Positions 6,193-13,936 of a DNA stretch of 30,124 nt are shown here, piece after piece (the first letter of the stretch is position 1; every line of letters starts with the position of its first letter). This DNA comes from UBA1715 sp036752345 (GTDB taxonomy: Bacteria; Bacteroidota; Bacteroidia; Bacteroidales; UBA1715): assembly GCA_036752345.1 (NCBI GenBank), contig DAIOSV010000026.1, positions 1 through 30,124 on the forward strand. The letters run 5' to 3'. The position numbers and the translations under genes are program-made. The notes under the pieces are model-generated. The model did no database searches and was not told where the DNA came from. It saw nothing but the letters and a program-made list of their open reading frames with translations.

Positions 6193-7155
6193 GGCCAGTG
6201 GCTTCCTGCAATTCCACAAACATTAAGTAAATTTGAATACGCAAATGTGTCCATACCGGTCGCTGTTTTGATTTGGGTAATGATTTACCCAATGATGTTA
6301 AAAGTCGATTTTCAGAGTGTTAAAAACGTAGGGAAACGCCCGAAAGGGATAGTAGTTACCTGTGTAACAAATTGGCTGATAAAACCATTTACCATGTTTG
6401 GAATAGCGTATCTATTCTTTTTTGTTATTTTTAAAGCATTTATACCAGATGGATTAGCCGAAGAATATTTAGCCGGAGCCGTATTGTTGGGAGCCGCTCC
6501 TTGCACGGCAATGGTATTTGTGTGGAGCTATCTCACCAAAGGCGATGCGGCATATACGTTGGTGCAAGTTGCGGTGAACGATTTAATCATACTTGTCGCT
6601 TTTGCGCCCATTGTCGCGTTTCTTTTAGGAGTCGGTGGTGTCTCTATTCCGTGGGATACGTTATTGCTTTCCGTGTTGTTGTTTGTTGTATTTCCGCTTG
6701 CTGCCGGAGTTATTACCCGTGTGCTTGTAATTCGACGCAAGGGAGTGGAATACTTTAATAACGTATTTATAAAAGCGTTTGACAATTACACTATTGGTGG
6801 TTTATTGCTCACGCTTATTATTTTATTTTCATTTCAAGGAGAAACAATATTACAAAACCCGCTTCATATTCTTCTAATCGCTGTTCCGCTTATACTGCAA
6901 ACCGTTTTAATCTTTTTTGTGGCCTATGGTTAGGCTAAATGGTGGAAATTGCCTCACAATATTGCTGCACCTGCCGGAATGATAGGAGCAAGTAATTTCT
7001 TTGAATTGGCGGTTGCTGTGGCTATTTCACTTTTTGGCTTGCAATCTGGTGCAGCTTTAGCAACGGTTGTGGGCGTGTTGGTAGAAGTTCCGGTGATGTT
7101 GATGTTAGTGAAAATTGCCAATAATACACGTAGTTGTTTTTTGTGTGCAATTTAA
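6193..7155 (+). pseudogene. acr3: ACR3-family arsenite efflux carrier, 5' end in gap and broken by an in-frame TAG
   Basis: Arsenite/proton antiporter of the ACR3 (BART superfamily) type. The frame is open from the gap (GQWLPAIPQTLSKFEYAN) through the TM4 motif GAAPCTAMVFVWSYL, which holds the essential Cys, to a TAG at 6931-6933 after 'FFVAYG'. Past the TAG the same frame continues with AKWWKLPHNIAAPAGMIG and the conserved GASNFFELAVAVAISLFG helix, then ends at TAA 7153-7155. The Glu in SNFFELAVA corresponds to the second essential residue known in ACR3 (Glu305 in Corynebacterium), so truncation at the TAG should abolish transport. TAG could come from a Leu TTG by one substitution. This is a real nonsense mutation, a sequencing or consensus error, or readthrough. 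Other genes here end in TAG, so general recoding is unlikely. Confidence 0.85.
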
Positions 7156-7160
7156 TTGCA
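7146..7160 (+). terminator. Short hairpin at the acr3 stop codon
   Basis: tgcaat (7146-7151) and attgca (7155-7160) are perfect complements around a 3-base loop that shares the TAA stop. Only a weak T-rich stretch follows, so its value as operon terminator is doubtful. Confidence 0.25.
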
Positions 7161-7204
7161 ATAAGTGTTTTGGTATAAACCTAACAACATATCTTTTAAT
7201 TGTT

Positions 7205-7212
7205 TATATTTG
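7205..7212 (+). promoter_or_regulatory. -7 promoter box TATATTTG before the lipocalin gene
   Basis: Exact TAnnTTTG match 73 bp upstream of the lipocalin ATG, after the ars operon. No good -33 box at standard spacing. Confidence 0.4.
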
Positions 7213-7285
7213 TTTGCGTGCGTAATAAAATAATGCGGAATACAAATAGAAATAATTTACCAGAAACAATTAAAACCTATTCAAC

Positions 7286-7825
7286 ATGAAAACATCAAAA
7301 TTATTACAAGCACTAGCAATTGTAGCTTCCCTTGGTTTTCTATCTTCTTGTTCTTCAATTCCTAAAGGAGTAACGGCGTATAAACCTTTTGAAAAAGAGC
7401 GATATCTCGGCAAATGGTATGAAATAGCCAGAATAGATTTTAAATACGAGAAAGATTTGAATAATACAACTGCCGAATATACTGTAAATCCAGATGGTTC
7501 CATTAAAGTTAATAATCAGGGTTATAACACAAAAACCAACGAATGGCAACAAGCAATTGGTAAAGCGAAATTCATCGGAAGCGATACCATTGCCATGCTT
7601 AAAGTTTCATTTTTCGGACCTTTTTATGCAGGATACAATGTGATTGCAATTGACCCTGACTATACGTATGCATTAGTTGCCGGTAAAAACCATAAGTATT
7701 TATGGATACTTTCACGCACTACAACTATTCCAGATGATGTAAAAGAGAAGTATCTAAAAATAGCACAAGAAAGTGGTTACAATACTTCAGATTTACTTTG
7801 GATAGAGCAAGACAAACAAAAATAA
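7286..7825 (+). CDS. blc: Bacterial lipocalin (Blc-like) lipoprotein
   Basis: A 179-aa lipoprotein with lipobox LSSC (Cys22), so it is anchored in a membrane, probably the outer one. The lipocalin signature GKWYEIARIDF follows (about residues 42-52), then an eight-strand barrel region with NNTTAEYTVNPDGSIKV, YAGYNVIAIDPDY and the closing 'YLWILSRT' strand (third lipocalin block, Arg at about 144). E. coli Blc binds lysophospholipids and fatty acids and is stress-induced; a similar envelope lipid role is likely. It appears monocistronic, with a -7 box upstream and an intrinsic terminator directly after. Confidence 0.88.
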   Translation: MKTSKLLQALAIVASLGFLSSCSSIPKGVTAYKPFEKERYLGKWYEIARIDFKYEKDLNNTTAEYTVNPDGSIKVNNQGYNTKTNEWQQAIGKAKFIGSDTIAMLKVSFFGPFYAGYNVIAIDPDYTYALVAGKNHKYLWILSRTTTIPDDVKEKYLKIAQESGYNTSDLLWIEQDKQK

Positions 7826-7849
7826 ACTATTTCTAGTGTGATTAAATGG

Positions 7850-7880
7850 AAAGGGAGTGTTGTGCTCCCTTTTTCCTTTT
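7850..7880 (+). terminator. Rho-independent terminator of the lipocalin gene
   Basis: aaagggag (7850-7857) pairs with ctcccttt (7865-7872) around a 7-base loop and is followed by a T-rich tract, 25 bp after the stop codon. Confidence 0.8.
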
Positions 7881-7977
7881 AAAGTACCATTAATCCATTT
7901 GAAATAGTTTTTACTCACTTCCTTTGATAGAATTTGTATTTAGATCTTTACAAAACCATAAAACGCCAGTGGTTTTT

Positions 7978-8640
7978 ATGGAAATTATTGTGTACTTTAG
8001 TATTGCGTGTGTTGCATGCAATAGTCAGAAAAAGGAACAACAAGAAAATGCTATCGTGAACTCGTACATAAGGATTATGGACTCTTGTCGCATGATGGTA
8101 CAAAGTGATGATGTAACAGAGCGTTTTGATGCCAAGAGAATGGCATCAATGCTTGTGCTTGCTGCAATGCACGATACGTTAGTTTCAAAAGAAGACGATG
8201 CTTTTCGTAATCTGGTTCTAGAAAGTGATACCGTATGTAATCAATGGTATCTCTCAAAGAGTGATAATATGTTTGTTCAGGAAATTGTATGCGAAGAAGA
8301 TTGTTTTTCTATTTATTTGCCATATGACAATCAGGGGCAAACACATAATTTCATGGTAGTATTTCCTGATGATGCTGGTACTGTGGGAAAATTGTCGTTT
8401 ACAAATTCATCGGATAACGATATAAAAAATGGGAATGCAACCTATGTAGGAGTCGATGTGGATATTAAATACGATAATGCAATGAATATAGGAGTAGTTG
8501 ATTCATCGCATTATACAAAATTTCAGAATTACAATTATTTGTATTTGCTGTACCGAACCAAATCGGATAGTCTAAAGAGTAGTCGTCTTAATCTTGATAT
8601 GTTCCATAAACAGTACCATGAAGTAATAGCTCAGAAGTAA
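7978..8640 (+). CDS. Putative lipoprotein of unknown function
   Basis: 220 aa, not recognised. I start at ATG 7978: it gives a very short hydrophobic leader (MEIIVYFSIACVAC) with two possible lipobox cysteines (Cys10 and Cys13). The frame could be extended to TTG 7924, but that would bury the leader behind a charged stretch. The mature part is rich in Asp, Ser and Tyr and mixed alpha/beta in character. A small cluster of Cys residues (SDTVCNQWY, EIVCEEDCF) could form disulfides in the periplasm. No catalytic motif is evident. Codon use looks like its neighbours. It stands alone between the lipocalin terminator and the HU gene. Confidence 0.65.
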   Translation: MEIIVYFSIACVACNSQKKEQQENAIVNSYIRIMDSCRMMVQSDDVTERFDAKRMASMLVLAAMHDTLVSKEDDAFRNLVLESDTVCNQWYLSKSDNMFVQEIVCEEDCFSIYLPYDNQGQTHNFMVVFPDDAGTVGKLSFTNSSDNDIKNGNATYVGVDVDIKYDNAMNIGVVDSSHYTKFQNYNYLYLLYRTKSDSLKSSRLNLDMFHKQYHEVIAQK

Positions 8641-8721
8641 GAAATTTTGAGTAAAATTTTAAAATAATGTCTCAATCGTCTATTTTTTTATGGCTTCCAA
8701 TGTGGTTTATAAAAAAAAATG

Positions 8722-8729
8722 TATATTTG
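8722..8729 (+). promoter_or_regulatory. -7 promoter box TATATTTG of the HU gene
   Basis: Exact TAnnTTTG match 26 bp before the HU start codon, in an A/T-only stretch typical of a strong promoter. The -33 region is not canonical. Confidence 0.5.
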
Positions 8730-8755
8730 AAATATAATTTTAAAAATTTAAAATC

Positions 8756-9034
8756 ATGAACAAACAAGAATTAGTATCAGCAATTGCAAAAGAAGCTGGC
8801 TTGACAAAAGTAGCAGCAGAAAAATCAGTAAATGCTTTGGTAAAAGCAGTGTCTGGTTCATTGAAAAAAGGTAATGCCGTACAATTAATCGGTTTCGGTA
8901 CATTCTCAGTTAGCAAACGTGCAGCTAGAACAGGTAGAAACCCACAAACAGGTAAAGAAATCAAAATCGCAGCTAAGAAAGTTGCTAAATTCAAAGCAGG
9001 AAAAGCTCTTTCTGAAGTAGTTAACAAGAAATAG
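8756..9034 (+). CDS. hup: HU-family nucleoid-associated DNA-binding protein
   Basis: A 92-aa histone-like protein that bends and compacts DNA as a dimer. The signature is complete: N-terminal helices MNKQELVSAIAKEAGLTK, then IGFGTFSVSKRAARTGRNPQTG, the beta-arm with the conserved Arg-Asn-Pro tip (about residues 60-66), then the AAKKVAKFKAGKAL helix. Length is that of a standard HU. The coding sequence is heavily biased to a few codons (gca, aaa, gta), as expected for a highly expressed gene. It is monocistronic, with a promoter box before and a strong terminator after. IHF subunits are a close alternative, but the lack of extensions favours HU. Confidence 0.95.
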   Translation: MNKQELVSAIAKEAGLTKVAAEKSVNALVKAVSGSLKKGNAVQLIGFGTFSVSKRAARTGRNPQTGKEIKIAAKKVAKFKAGKALSEVVNKK

Positions 9035-9053
9035 TATTTTTCTTATTACAATC

Positions 9054-9090
9054 AAAACGGCTCATATCTTGGGGATGTGAGCCGTTTTTT
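9054..9090 (+). terminator. Rho-independent terminator of the HU gene
   Basis: aaaacggctca (9054-9064) pairs with tgagccgtttt (9078-9088), followed by T residues to 9090. GC-rich core and 20 bp past the stop. Confidence 0.9.
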
Positions 9091-9150
9091 GTTTGTATAT
9101 GTCTAGAAAAGACAACAATTGTATAGCTTGTGTCCCCAAATTTGATACAT

Positions 9151-9182
9151 AAAAAAAGCACTTACTGTAATTGTAAGTGCTT
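9151..9182 (-). terminator. Rho-independent terminator behind tRNA-Arg
   Basis: On the minus strand aagcacttac (9173-9182 read backwards) pairs perfectly over 10 bp with 9156-9165 around a 7-base loop, followed by seven U (A run 9151-9157). It lies 11 bp after the tRNA 3' end. Confidence 0.88.
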
Positions 9183-9193
9183 CATTTCTAATG

Positions 9194-9267
9194 TGATCCG
9201 GACGCGATTCGAACGCGTGACCCACAGCTTAGAAGGCTGTTGCTCTATCCAGCTGAGCTACCGGACC
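9194..9267 (-). tRNA. tRNA-Arg (anticodon UCU)
   Basis: A 74-nt cloverleaf on the minus strand. The acceptor GGTCCGG pairs with CCGGATC and is followed by discriminator A. The D-arm (AGCTCAGCTGGATAGAGC) and the T-arm with GTTCGAATC are canonical. The anticodon stem ACAGC/GCTGT encloses the loop CTTCTAA, giving anticodon TCT (complement of 9231-9233), which reads AGA codons. The 3' CCA is not encoded and must be added. It has its own upstream promoter and its own terminator. Confidence 0.97.
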
Positions 9268-9284
9268 TCCGTTTTTTCGTGTGG

Positions 9285-9314
9285 CAAATATAACAATTCG
9301 TCTTTAAAGACAAA
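9285..9314 (-). promoter_or_regulatory. Promoter of tRNA-Arg
   Basis: On the minus strand TTTG (9311-9314), an 18-base spacer, then TATATTTG (9285-9292), 17 bp before the tRNA 5' end. A 12-bp perfect palindrome, gtctttaaagac (9300-9311), touches the -33 box. Confidence 0.55.
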
Positions 9315-9326
9315 GGCAATCTGCCT
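9314..9326 (-). terminator. Weak hairpin after proS
   Basis: aggca and tgcct form a 5-bp stem with a 3-base loop. T-rich sequence follows in both directions. It could weakly end proS transcripts before the tRNA promoter. Confidence 0.3.
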
Positions 9327-9341
9327 GTTTTTTCAAATCTT

Positions 9342-10805
9342 TTAGTACGCGATTGCAAATAATGCACGTTTATGTGATGGTTTTCCTGAATAAATACAGG
9401 TTCCTTCTTCATCTGGAGCATCAAATGGAATGCAACGAATGGTTGCTTTTGTTTCGTCTTTGATTCTTTCTTCAGTTTCAGTTGTACCATCCCAATGTGC
9501 CAATACAAACCCTTTCTTGATAAGTTCTTTGAACTCCTCGTATGTGTTGGCTTTATAGGTGTGAGTCGTTCTGAAATCACGTGCTTTATTGAACAAATTC
9601 GTTTGAATGTCGTTAAGAAGCGTTGCTATATGATATTCAATATTAGCAACCGGCAATGTTTCTTTTGTCAACGTATCACGGCGAGCAACTTCAATAGTTC
9701 CGTTTTCCAAATCGCGAGTACCCATTGCCAAACGAACAGGAACGCCTTTTAATTCATATTCGGCAAATTTCCAACCTGGTTTTTGTGTGTCGTCGTCGTC
9801 AAATTTTACGGTAATGCCACGTTTTTCCAAGTTTTGTTTTATTGAAAGAACTTTTTCTTTAATGGCTGCAAGTTGTTCTTCGTTTTTATAAATAGGAACA
9901 ATTACAACTTGAATAGGAGCAAGTTTTGGAGGAAGAACCAATCCGTTGTCATCGGAGTGAGTCATGATAAGAGCTCCCATCAATCGGGTAGAAACACCCC
10001 AAGATGTTGCCCAAACGTAGTCCGAAGTTCCATCTTTTTGGGTGAAAGTAACGTCAAATGCTTTTGCAAAATTTTGTCCTAAAAAGTGAGACGTTCCAGA
10101 TTGTAAAGCCTTTCCGTCTTGCATCATTGCTTCTATAGTATAGGTATCAACGGCACCTGCAAAACGTTCGTTTGCTGATTTCACGCCTTTAATAACCGGC
10201 ATAGCTAAGAAATTTTCGGCAAATTCAGCATATACATTAATCATTTTTTCAGCTTCTTCGCGAGCATCTTCTGCTGTGGCATGAGCAGTGTGTCCTTCTT
10301 GCCAAAGAAATTCTGCGGTACGCAAAAACAAACGGGTACGCATTTCCCAACGAACTACGTTTGCCCATTGATTACAAAGAATAGGGAGGTCACGATATGA
10401 GTGAATCCATTTTTTATAGGTATTCCAAATAATTGTTTCTGAAGTAGGACGAACAATCAATTCTTCTTCCAATTTTGCTTCAGGATCAACCACAACACCC
10501 TTGCCGTCAGGGTCATTTTTTAATCTATAATGGGTAACCACTGCGCATTCTTTCGCAAAACCTTCAACGTGACTCGCTTCGCGACTGAAAAAAGATTTTG
10601 GTATGAAAAGTGGAAAGTATGCATTTACGTGACCTGTTGCTTTGAACATGGAGTCAAGTTGTGCTTGCATTTTTTCCCAAATAGCGTAGCCGTATGGTTT
10701 TATTACCATGCAACCGCGTACAGCCGATGCCTCGGCCAAATTTGCTTGTACAACTAATTCGTTGTACCATTGTGAATAATTTGTGCTTCTGCTTGTTAAA
10801 TTCAT
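9342..10805 (-). CDS. proS: Proline--tRNA ligase, type 3 (archaeal/eukaryote-like, without editing insertion)
   Basis: A 487-aa class II aminoacyl-tRNA synthetase that charges tRNA-Pro. Class II motifs are visible: motif 1 region MFKATGHVNAYFPLFIPKS, motif 2 RWEMRTRLFLRTAEFLWQEGHTAH (about residues 150-175), and motif 3 near SWGVSTRLMGALIMTHSDD. The proline-pocket sequences RPTSET and GTSHFLGQNFAKAF are also present. An anticodon-binding domain follows (from about residue 300, PIQVVIVPIY), then a C-terminal zinc-like/tyrosine-ending region, finishing in '...FAIAY' as type 3 enzymes do. Length (about 480-500) and lack of the INS editing domain agree with type 3, usual in Bacteroidota. It starts at ATG 10803-10805 and stops 74 bp before the tRNA-Arg gene on the same strand. 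Confidence 0.96.
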   Translation of the reverse strand: MNLTSRSTNYSQWYNELVVQANLAEASAVRGCMVIKPYGYAIWEKMQAQLDSMFKATGHVNAYFPLFIPKSFFSREASHVEGFAKECAVVTHYRLKNDPDGKGVVVDPEAKLEEELIVRPTSETIIWNTYKKWIHSYRDLPILCNQWANVVRWEMRTRLFLRTAEFLWQEGHTAHATAEDAREEAEKMINVYAEFAENFLAMPVIKGVKSANERFAGAVDTYTIEAMMQDGKALQSGTSHFLGQNFAKAFDVTFTQKDGTSDYVWATSWGVSTRLMGALIMTHSDDNGLVLPPKLAPIQVVIVPIYKNEEQLAAIKEKVLSIKQNLEKRGITVKFDDDDTQKPGWKFAEYELKGVPVRLAMGTRDLENGTIEVARRDTLTKETLPVANIEYHIATLLNDIQTNLFNKARDFRTTHTYKANTYEEFKELIKKGFVLAHWDGTTETEERIKDETKATIRCIPFDAPDEEGTCIYSGKPSHKRALFAIAY

Positions 10806-10894
10806 ATCTAAAATTTTGGAACGATATTTGCTTACGATATTATACTGATTAATTTATACAAAGAAAGAAAAAAAAATGATACATTTAATTTTTC

Positions 10895-10899
10895 GGAGG
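10895..10899 (+). promoter_or_regulatory. Canonical Shine-Dalgarno GGAGG
   Basis: GGAGG with an 8-base spacer before ATG 10908. Noteworthy because the other genes in this window, as usual in Bacteroidota, lack a clear SD and have A-rich leaders. Confidence 0.6.
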
Positions 10900-10907
10900 A
10901 TTTAACT

Positions 10908-12260
10908 ATGAAAACGATTTTACCAATAGCAGTTTTAGGATCACTTCTGATGTCGTCATGCGCATCGTTGGTCGCTTTCAACGCTCAATATAATACCGAT
11001 GTTACAGAGCCGGAAGTTACATACGCTGCTCCAAAGTCATCGGTAGTAGCTGAAGCTCCCGCAGAAGAATCACAAGTGGTTACAAGTGATACAGAAACGG
11101 TAACTAATGATGCCGAAACGGTAGTTAGTGAACCTTCAACAAGTGATTTTTACGATGATGATTATTACTATTCTCGTCGTTTAATGACTTCCTACGACCC
11201 AACGTGGGATGTGTCGTTTAGAATAGGTGGACCATGGTGGTCAGTTGGATACTATCCATTTGGATATCATTATTATAATGATTACTATTATTCACGTCCA
11301 TATGTATATGATTCATACTATTGGCGTCCTTCTTATAGTTATTGGTATGTTTACCCATATTATTACTCGCCATATTATTCACATCCATACTATCATTCGT
11401 ATTATCGTCCATACCATTATGACCATGGTTACAACCATCATTCCTCTTATTATGGACATAGTGACTATCGTGATGGTCGTGTAATGTCTTCACGTTCTAC
11501 ACCATCAACTCGTTCTAATGGATATTCATCTCGTTCAACAGTTGCTACTCGTGGAGATGCAACACAATCAAGAGCGTCAGGAGTAACTACGAATTCGAGT
11601 CGTTCATCTGTTTCCACTCGTTCTTATGCTCCAAAAACACGTTCAGCAGCCGTAACAGCTGGTTCAGCTGATCAAACAACTCGTTCTGCTGAGCCGACAA
11701 CTCGTTCGTCAGTAACAACACGATCAACAGTACCAACAACCCGTTCGGCTACAACGACCAAAGTAGAACCTAGTGCAACAACACGTGCATATAGCGAAAA
11801 TACAACTCGTTCAAGTTCATCAACACGTTCAATGACAAACGATTCAAGACCAGCAACTACGCGAAGTGAATCAGTAACTCAAAAATCAGATATGAATTCA
11901 TCTTCACGGAGTAGTTCTGAATCGTATAATAATGTTCGCTCTTCTTCGGACAATCGTCAAAGTACTACACCGGCACCGAGAGTGTACAATAATAGTCCTT
12001 CGCGATCATATAGTTCTCAATCGGGCAGTACACGTAGTTCTTCGTCAGTAGGAAGTGGATCTTCGTTACGCAGTGAACAAGTAGCGCCACAACGTTCGTC
12101 TAGTTCGTCTTCAAATAGCTATCGTCCAAGTAGTTCTTCTTCTCGTTCAGAGAGTTATTCATCTCCGTCAGGAAGCAGTCGTCCAAGTAGCAGTGAATCA
12201 CATGGTTCTAGTTCATCGAGTCGAAGCAGTTCAAGTTCATCACATTCTTCAAGAAGATAA
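10908..12260 (+). CDS. Low-complexity Tyr-rich / Ser-Thr-Arg-rich lipoprotein
   Basis: 450 aa, no family recognised. A signal peptide ends in lipobox MSSC (Cys18), so it should be a surface or periplasmic lipoprotein. Residues about 30-80 are acidic and Val/Thr-rich. About 85-200 is extremely rich in Tyr, with His, Pro and Trp (YYNDYYYSRPYVYDSYYW). The last 250 residues are a basic, disordered Ser/Thr/Arg tail with recurring 'TTRS' units that degrade into Ser-Arg runs. There are no cysteines beyond the lipid anchor. Such composition suggests an intrinsically disordered, adhesive or polyanion-binding envelope protein; this is inference only. The start is supported by a GGAGG Shine-Dalgarno 8 bases upstream. 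Open frames on either strand within the Tyr-rich part are shadows of the TAT/CAT codon repeats. Confidence 0.8.
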   Translation: MKTILPIAVLGSLLMSSCASLVAFNAQYNTDVTEPEVTYAAPKSSVVAEAPAEESQVVTSDTETVTNDAETVVSEPSTSDFYDDDYYYSRRLMTSYDPTWDVSFRIGGPWWSVGYYPFGYHYYNDYYYSRPYVYDSYYWRPSYSYWYVYPYYYSPYYSHPYYHSYYRPYHYDHGYNHHSSYYGHSDYRDGRVMSSRSTPSTRSNGYSSRSTVATRGDATQSRASGVTTNSSRSSVSTRSYAPKTRSAAVTAGSADQTTRSAEPTTRSSVTTRSTVPTTRSATTTKVEPSATTRAYSENTTRSSSSTRSMTNDSRPATTRSESVTQKSDMNSSSRSSSESYNNVRSSSDNRQSTTPAPRVYNNSPSRSYSSQSGSTRSSSSVGSGSSLRSEQVAPQRSSSSSSNSYRPSSSSSRSESYSSPSGSSRPSSSESHGSSSSSRSSSSSSHSSRR

Positions 12261-12274
12261 TTTAAAAGTTTAGT

Positions 12275-12282
12275 TATATTTG
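12275..12282 (+). promoter_or_regulatory. -7 promoter box TATATTTG before the OmpP1/FadL-type gene
   Basis: Exact TAnnTTTG match 15 bp before the start codon at 12298. It suggests the porin gene has its own transcript, with a short leader, despite following the lipoprotein gene by only 37 bp. Confidence 0.4.
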
Positions 12283-12297
12283 TAAAAATTTAGGGTT

Positions 12298-13791
12298 ATG
12301 AAAAAAATAAGTTTACTAATTGTAAGTTTTGTCACTGCTATTTCATTGCAAGCACAAGATTATACTGATGCGTTGCGCTATAGTGAATCAATGGTAGAAG
12401 GTGATGCACGATATATGGCAATGGGTGGTGCGTTGTCGTCGTTAGGAGGAAATCTTAGTGTCATGAGTGTGAATCCTGCTGGTTCGGCTGTGTATAAAAA
12501 GAGTGTTTTGGAATTTTCGCCCACCTATTTGTACACCAAATCAGAGAACTATTATTTAGGATACGATCGTTCGTTCGTAAGTTCTATAGCTATTCCTAGT
12601 TGGGGATTTGTATTGTACAAAGCTTTGAAACAAAATGATGTGTTTGCATCAGGACTTTCTTTTGGCTTTAGTATGAATGCTCAAAATCATTATGACCAAA
12701 ATTTGACATTTTCCGGAATCAATACTTCTTCTTCATTGACCGATGATTTCGTAAGATTAGCAAATCAAGTAGGAGATCCAAATAATAGTGGAACTACAGA
12801 TAATATGGATGGTTCATATGAACGATTAGCTTGGGAAACCTACTTAATTGATTTTGATACAGTAAACAATACCTATTTTTCTGATTTTATTAATCAAGAT
12901 GGAACATCAAGCTATGGTGAATATCAAAATATAGAATATAACAGAGATGGGCAAAAACGAGAATACTTGTTCAACTTTGGTGTTGATTTTTCTGAATATG
13001 TATACTTTGGTGCTGATTTATCAATTATAAACTTGTATTACACAGAGAATAAGATATTTACAGAAAAAGATAGAGCACAAACAAAGCCATTTTTGAATAA
13101 TTACTCATATTCAACACAATTAGATGTGAATGGTAATGGCGTGGGAGGAAAATTCGGTGTGATACTTCGTCCTATAGAATATGTTCGGATTGGTTTGGCA
13201 GCACATACTCCGGTTATGTATAGCATCAGTGAAGATTATGAAGCACAACTAGGTGCTACGTATGATCAAGATATAAATGGTACGGGTACTACATCGTGTC
13301 GCGATAGCTATGCTGCATCAAACGATTATAAAATAGCTCAACCTGCAAAATTCATAGGTTCATTGGGCTTTGTGTATAAAAATGTATTGAACGTTGGTGT
13401 TGATTTGGAAACAATGAATTATTCACAATGTTCATTACAATCTGATTTAGTATCAATGTCTGATCAAAATTCACAAATTGAATCAGAATTAACCAACGTG
13501 AACAACTTAAAATGTGGTGGTGAGTTCCGTTACGGACCATTTACATTCAGAGCAGGATATGCAATGTATGGTAATCCATACAAGAACGTAACAGGTGATA
13601 ATTTCTATAGAAATGATATTTCAGGTGGTGTTGGTCTTGCTACAAATGTAATGTACTGTGATTTGTCATGGTTGCGTGCAAAATCAAAACAATATACTGA
13701 TTTGTATAGCAATTTTGATGGAGATCTTGTACAGTCTCATTCTACAATAAAACGAGATTATGTAACATTTACAGTGGGTTTGAAATTTTAG
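12298..13791 (+). CDS. OmpP1/FadL/TodX-type outer-membrane transport protein
   Basis: A 497-aa outer-membrane beta-barrel with a cleavable signal peptide (ending near SLQAQ|DYTDALRYS) and a terminal Phe (TVGLKF), the usual barrel C-terminus. The N-terminal plug-like segment 'GDARYMAMGGALSSLGGNLSVMSVNPAG' is the hallmark of Bacteroidota OmpP1/FadL-family proteins, which take up hydrophobic compounds through a lateral opening. Alternating strands with aromatic girdles fill the rest. The actual substrate is unknown; 'aromatic hydrocarbon degradation' labels on such proteins are only family inheritance. It is followed 25 bp later by a strong terminator. Confidence 0.82.
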   Translation: MKKISLLIVSFVTAISLQAQDYTDALRYSESMVEGDARYMAMGGALSSLGGNLSVMSVNPAGSAVYKKSVLEFSPTYLYTKSENYYLGYDRSFVSSIAIPSWGFVLYKALKQNDVFASGLSFGFSMNAQNHYDQNLTFSGINTSSSLTDDFVRLANQVGDPNNSGTTDNMDGSYERLAWETYLIDFDTVNNTYFSDFINQDGTSSYGEYQNIEYNRDGQKREYLFNFGVDFSEYVYFGADLSIINLYYTENKIFTEKDRAQTKPFLNNYSYSTQLDVNGNGVGGKFGVILRPIEYVRIGLAAHTPVMYSISEDYEAQLGATYDQDINGTGTTSCRDSYAASNDYKIAQPAKFIGSLGFVYKNVLNVGVDLETMNYSQCSLQSDLVSMSDQNSQIESELTNVNNLKCGGEFRYGPFTFRAGYAMYGNPYKNVTGDNFYRNDISGGVGLATNVMYCDLSWLRAKSKQYTDLYSNFDGDLVQSHSTIKRDYVTFTVGLKF

Positions 13792-13816
13792 AGCTCACTA
13801 AAAACTACTAATCCAG

Positions 13817-13850
13817 AGGCGATTCCTTCAAAAGAGTCGCCTTTTTTTTT
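13817..13850 (+). terminator. Rho-independent terminator after the OmpP1/FadL-type gene
   Basis: aggcgattc (13817-13825) pairs with gagtcgcct (13834-13842; one G-U pair) around an 8-base loop. A run of nine T (13842-13850) overlaps the last stem base. Confidence 0.9.
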
Positions 13851-13936
13851 GTAAATAATTGGTTAATAAAATTTAGGCTGGTGATACTAGTCAATAGTGT
13901 TTTTTAATACTTTTACTGACAATTAAAAAGAAAACG

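Noticed and set aside
6931..7155. Genome-wide recoding of TAG as sense
   Set aside because: HU, ddl, yifB, topB and the OmpP1/FadL-type gene all end naturally in TAG at the expected protein length.
11218..11493. Open frames on both strands across the Tyr-rich region
   Set aside because: They are by-products of TAT/TAC/CAT codon repeats. The encoded proteins are His/Asn or Ile/Met-rich nonsense without starts or context.
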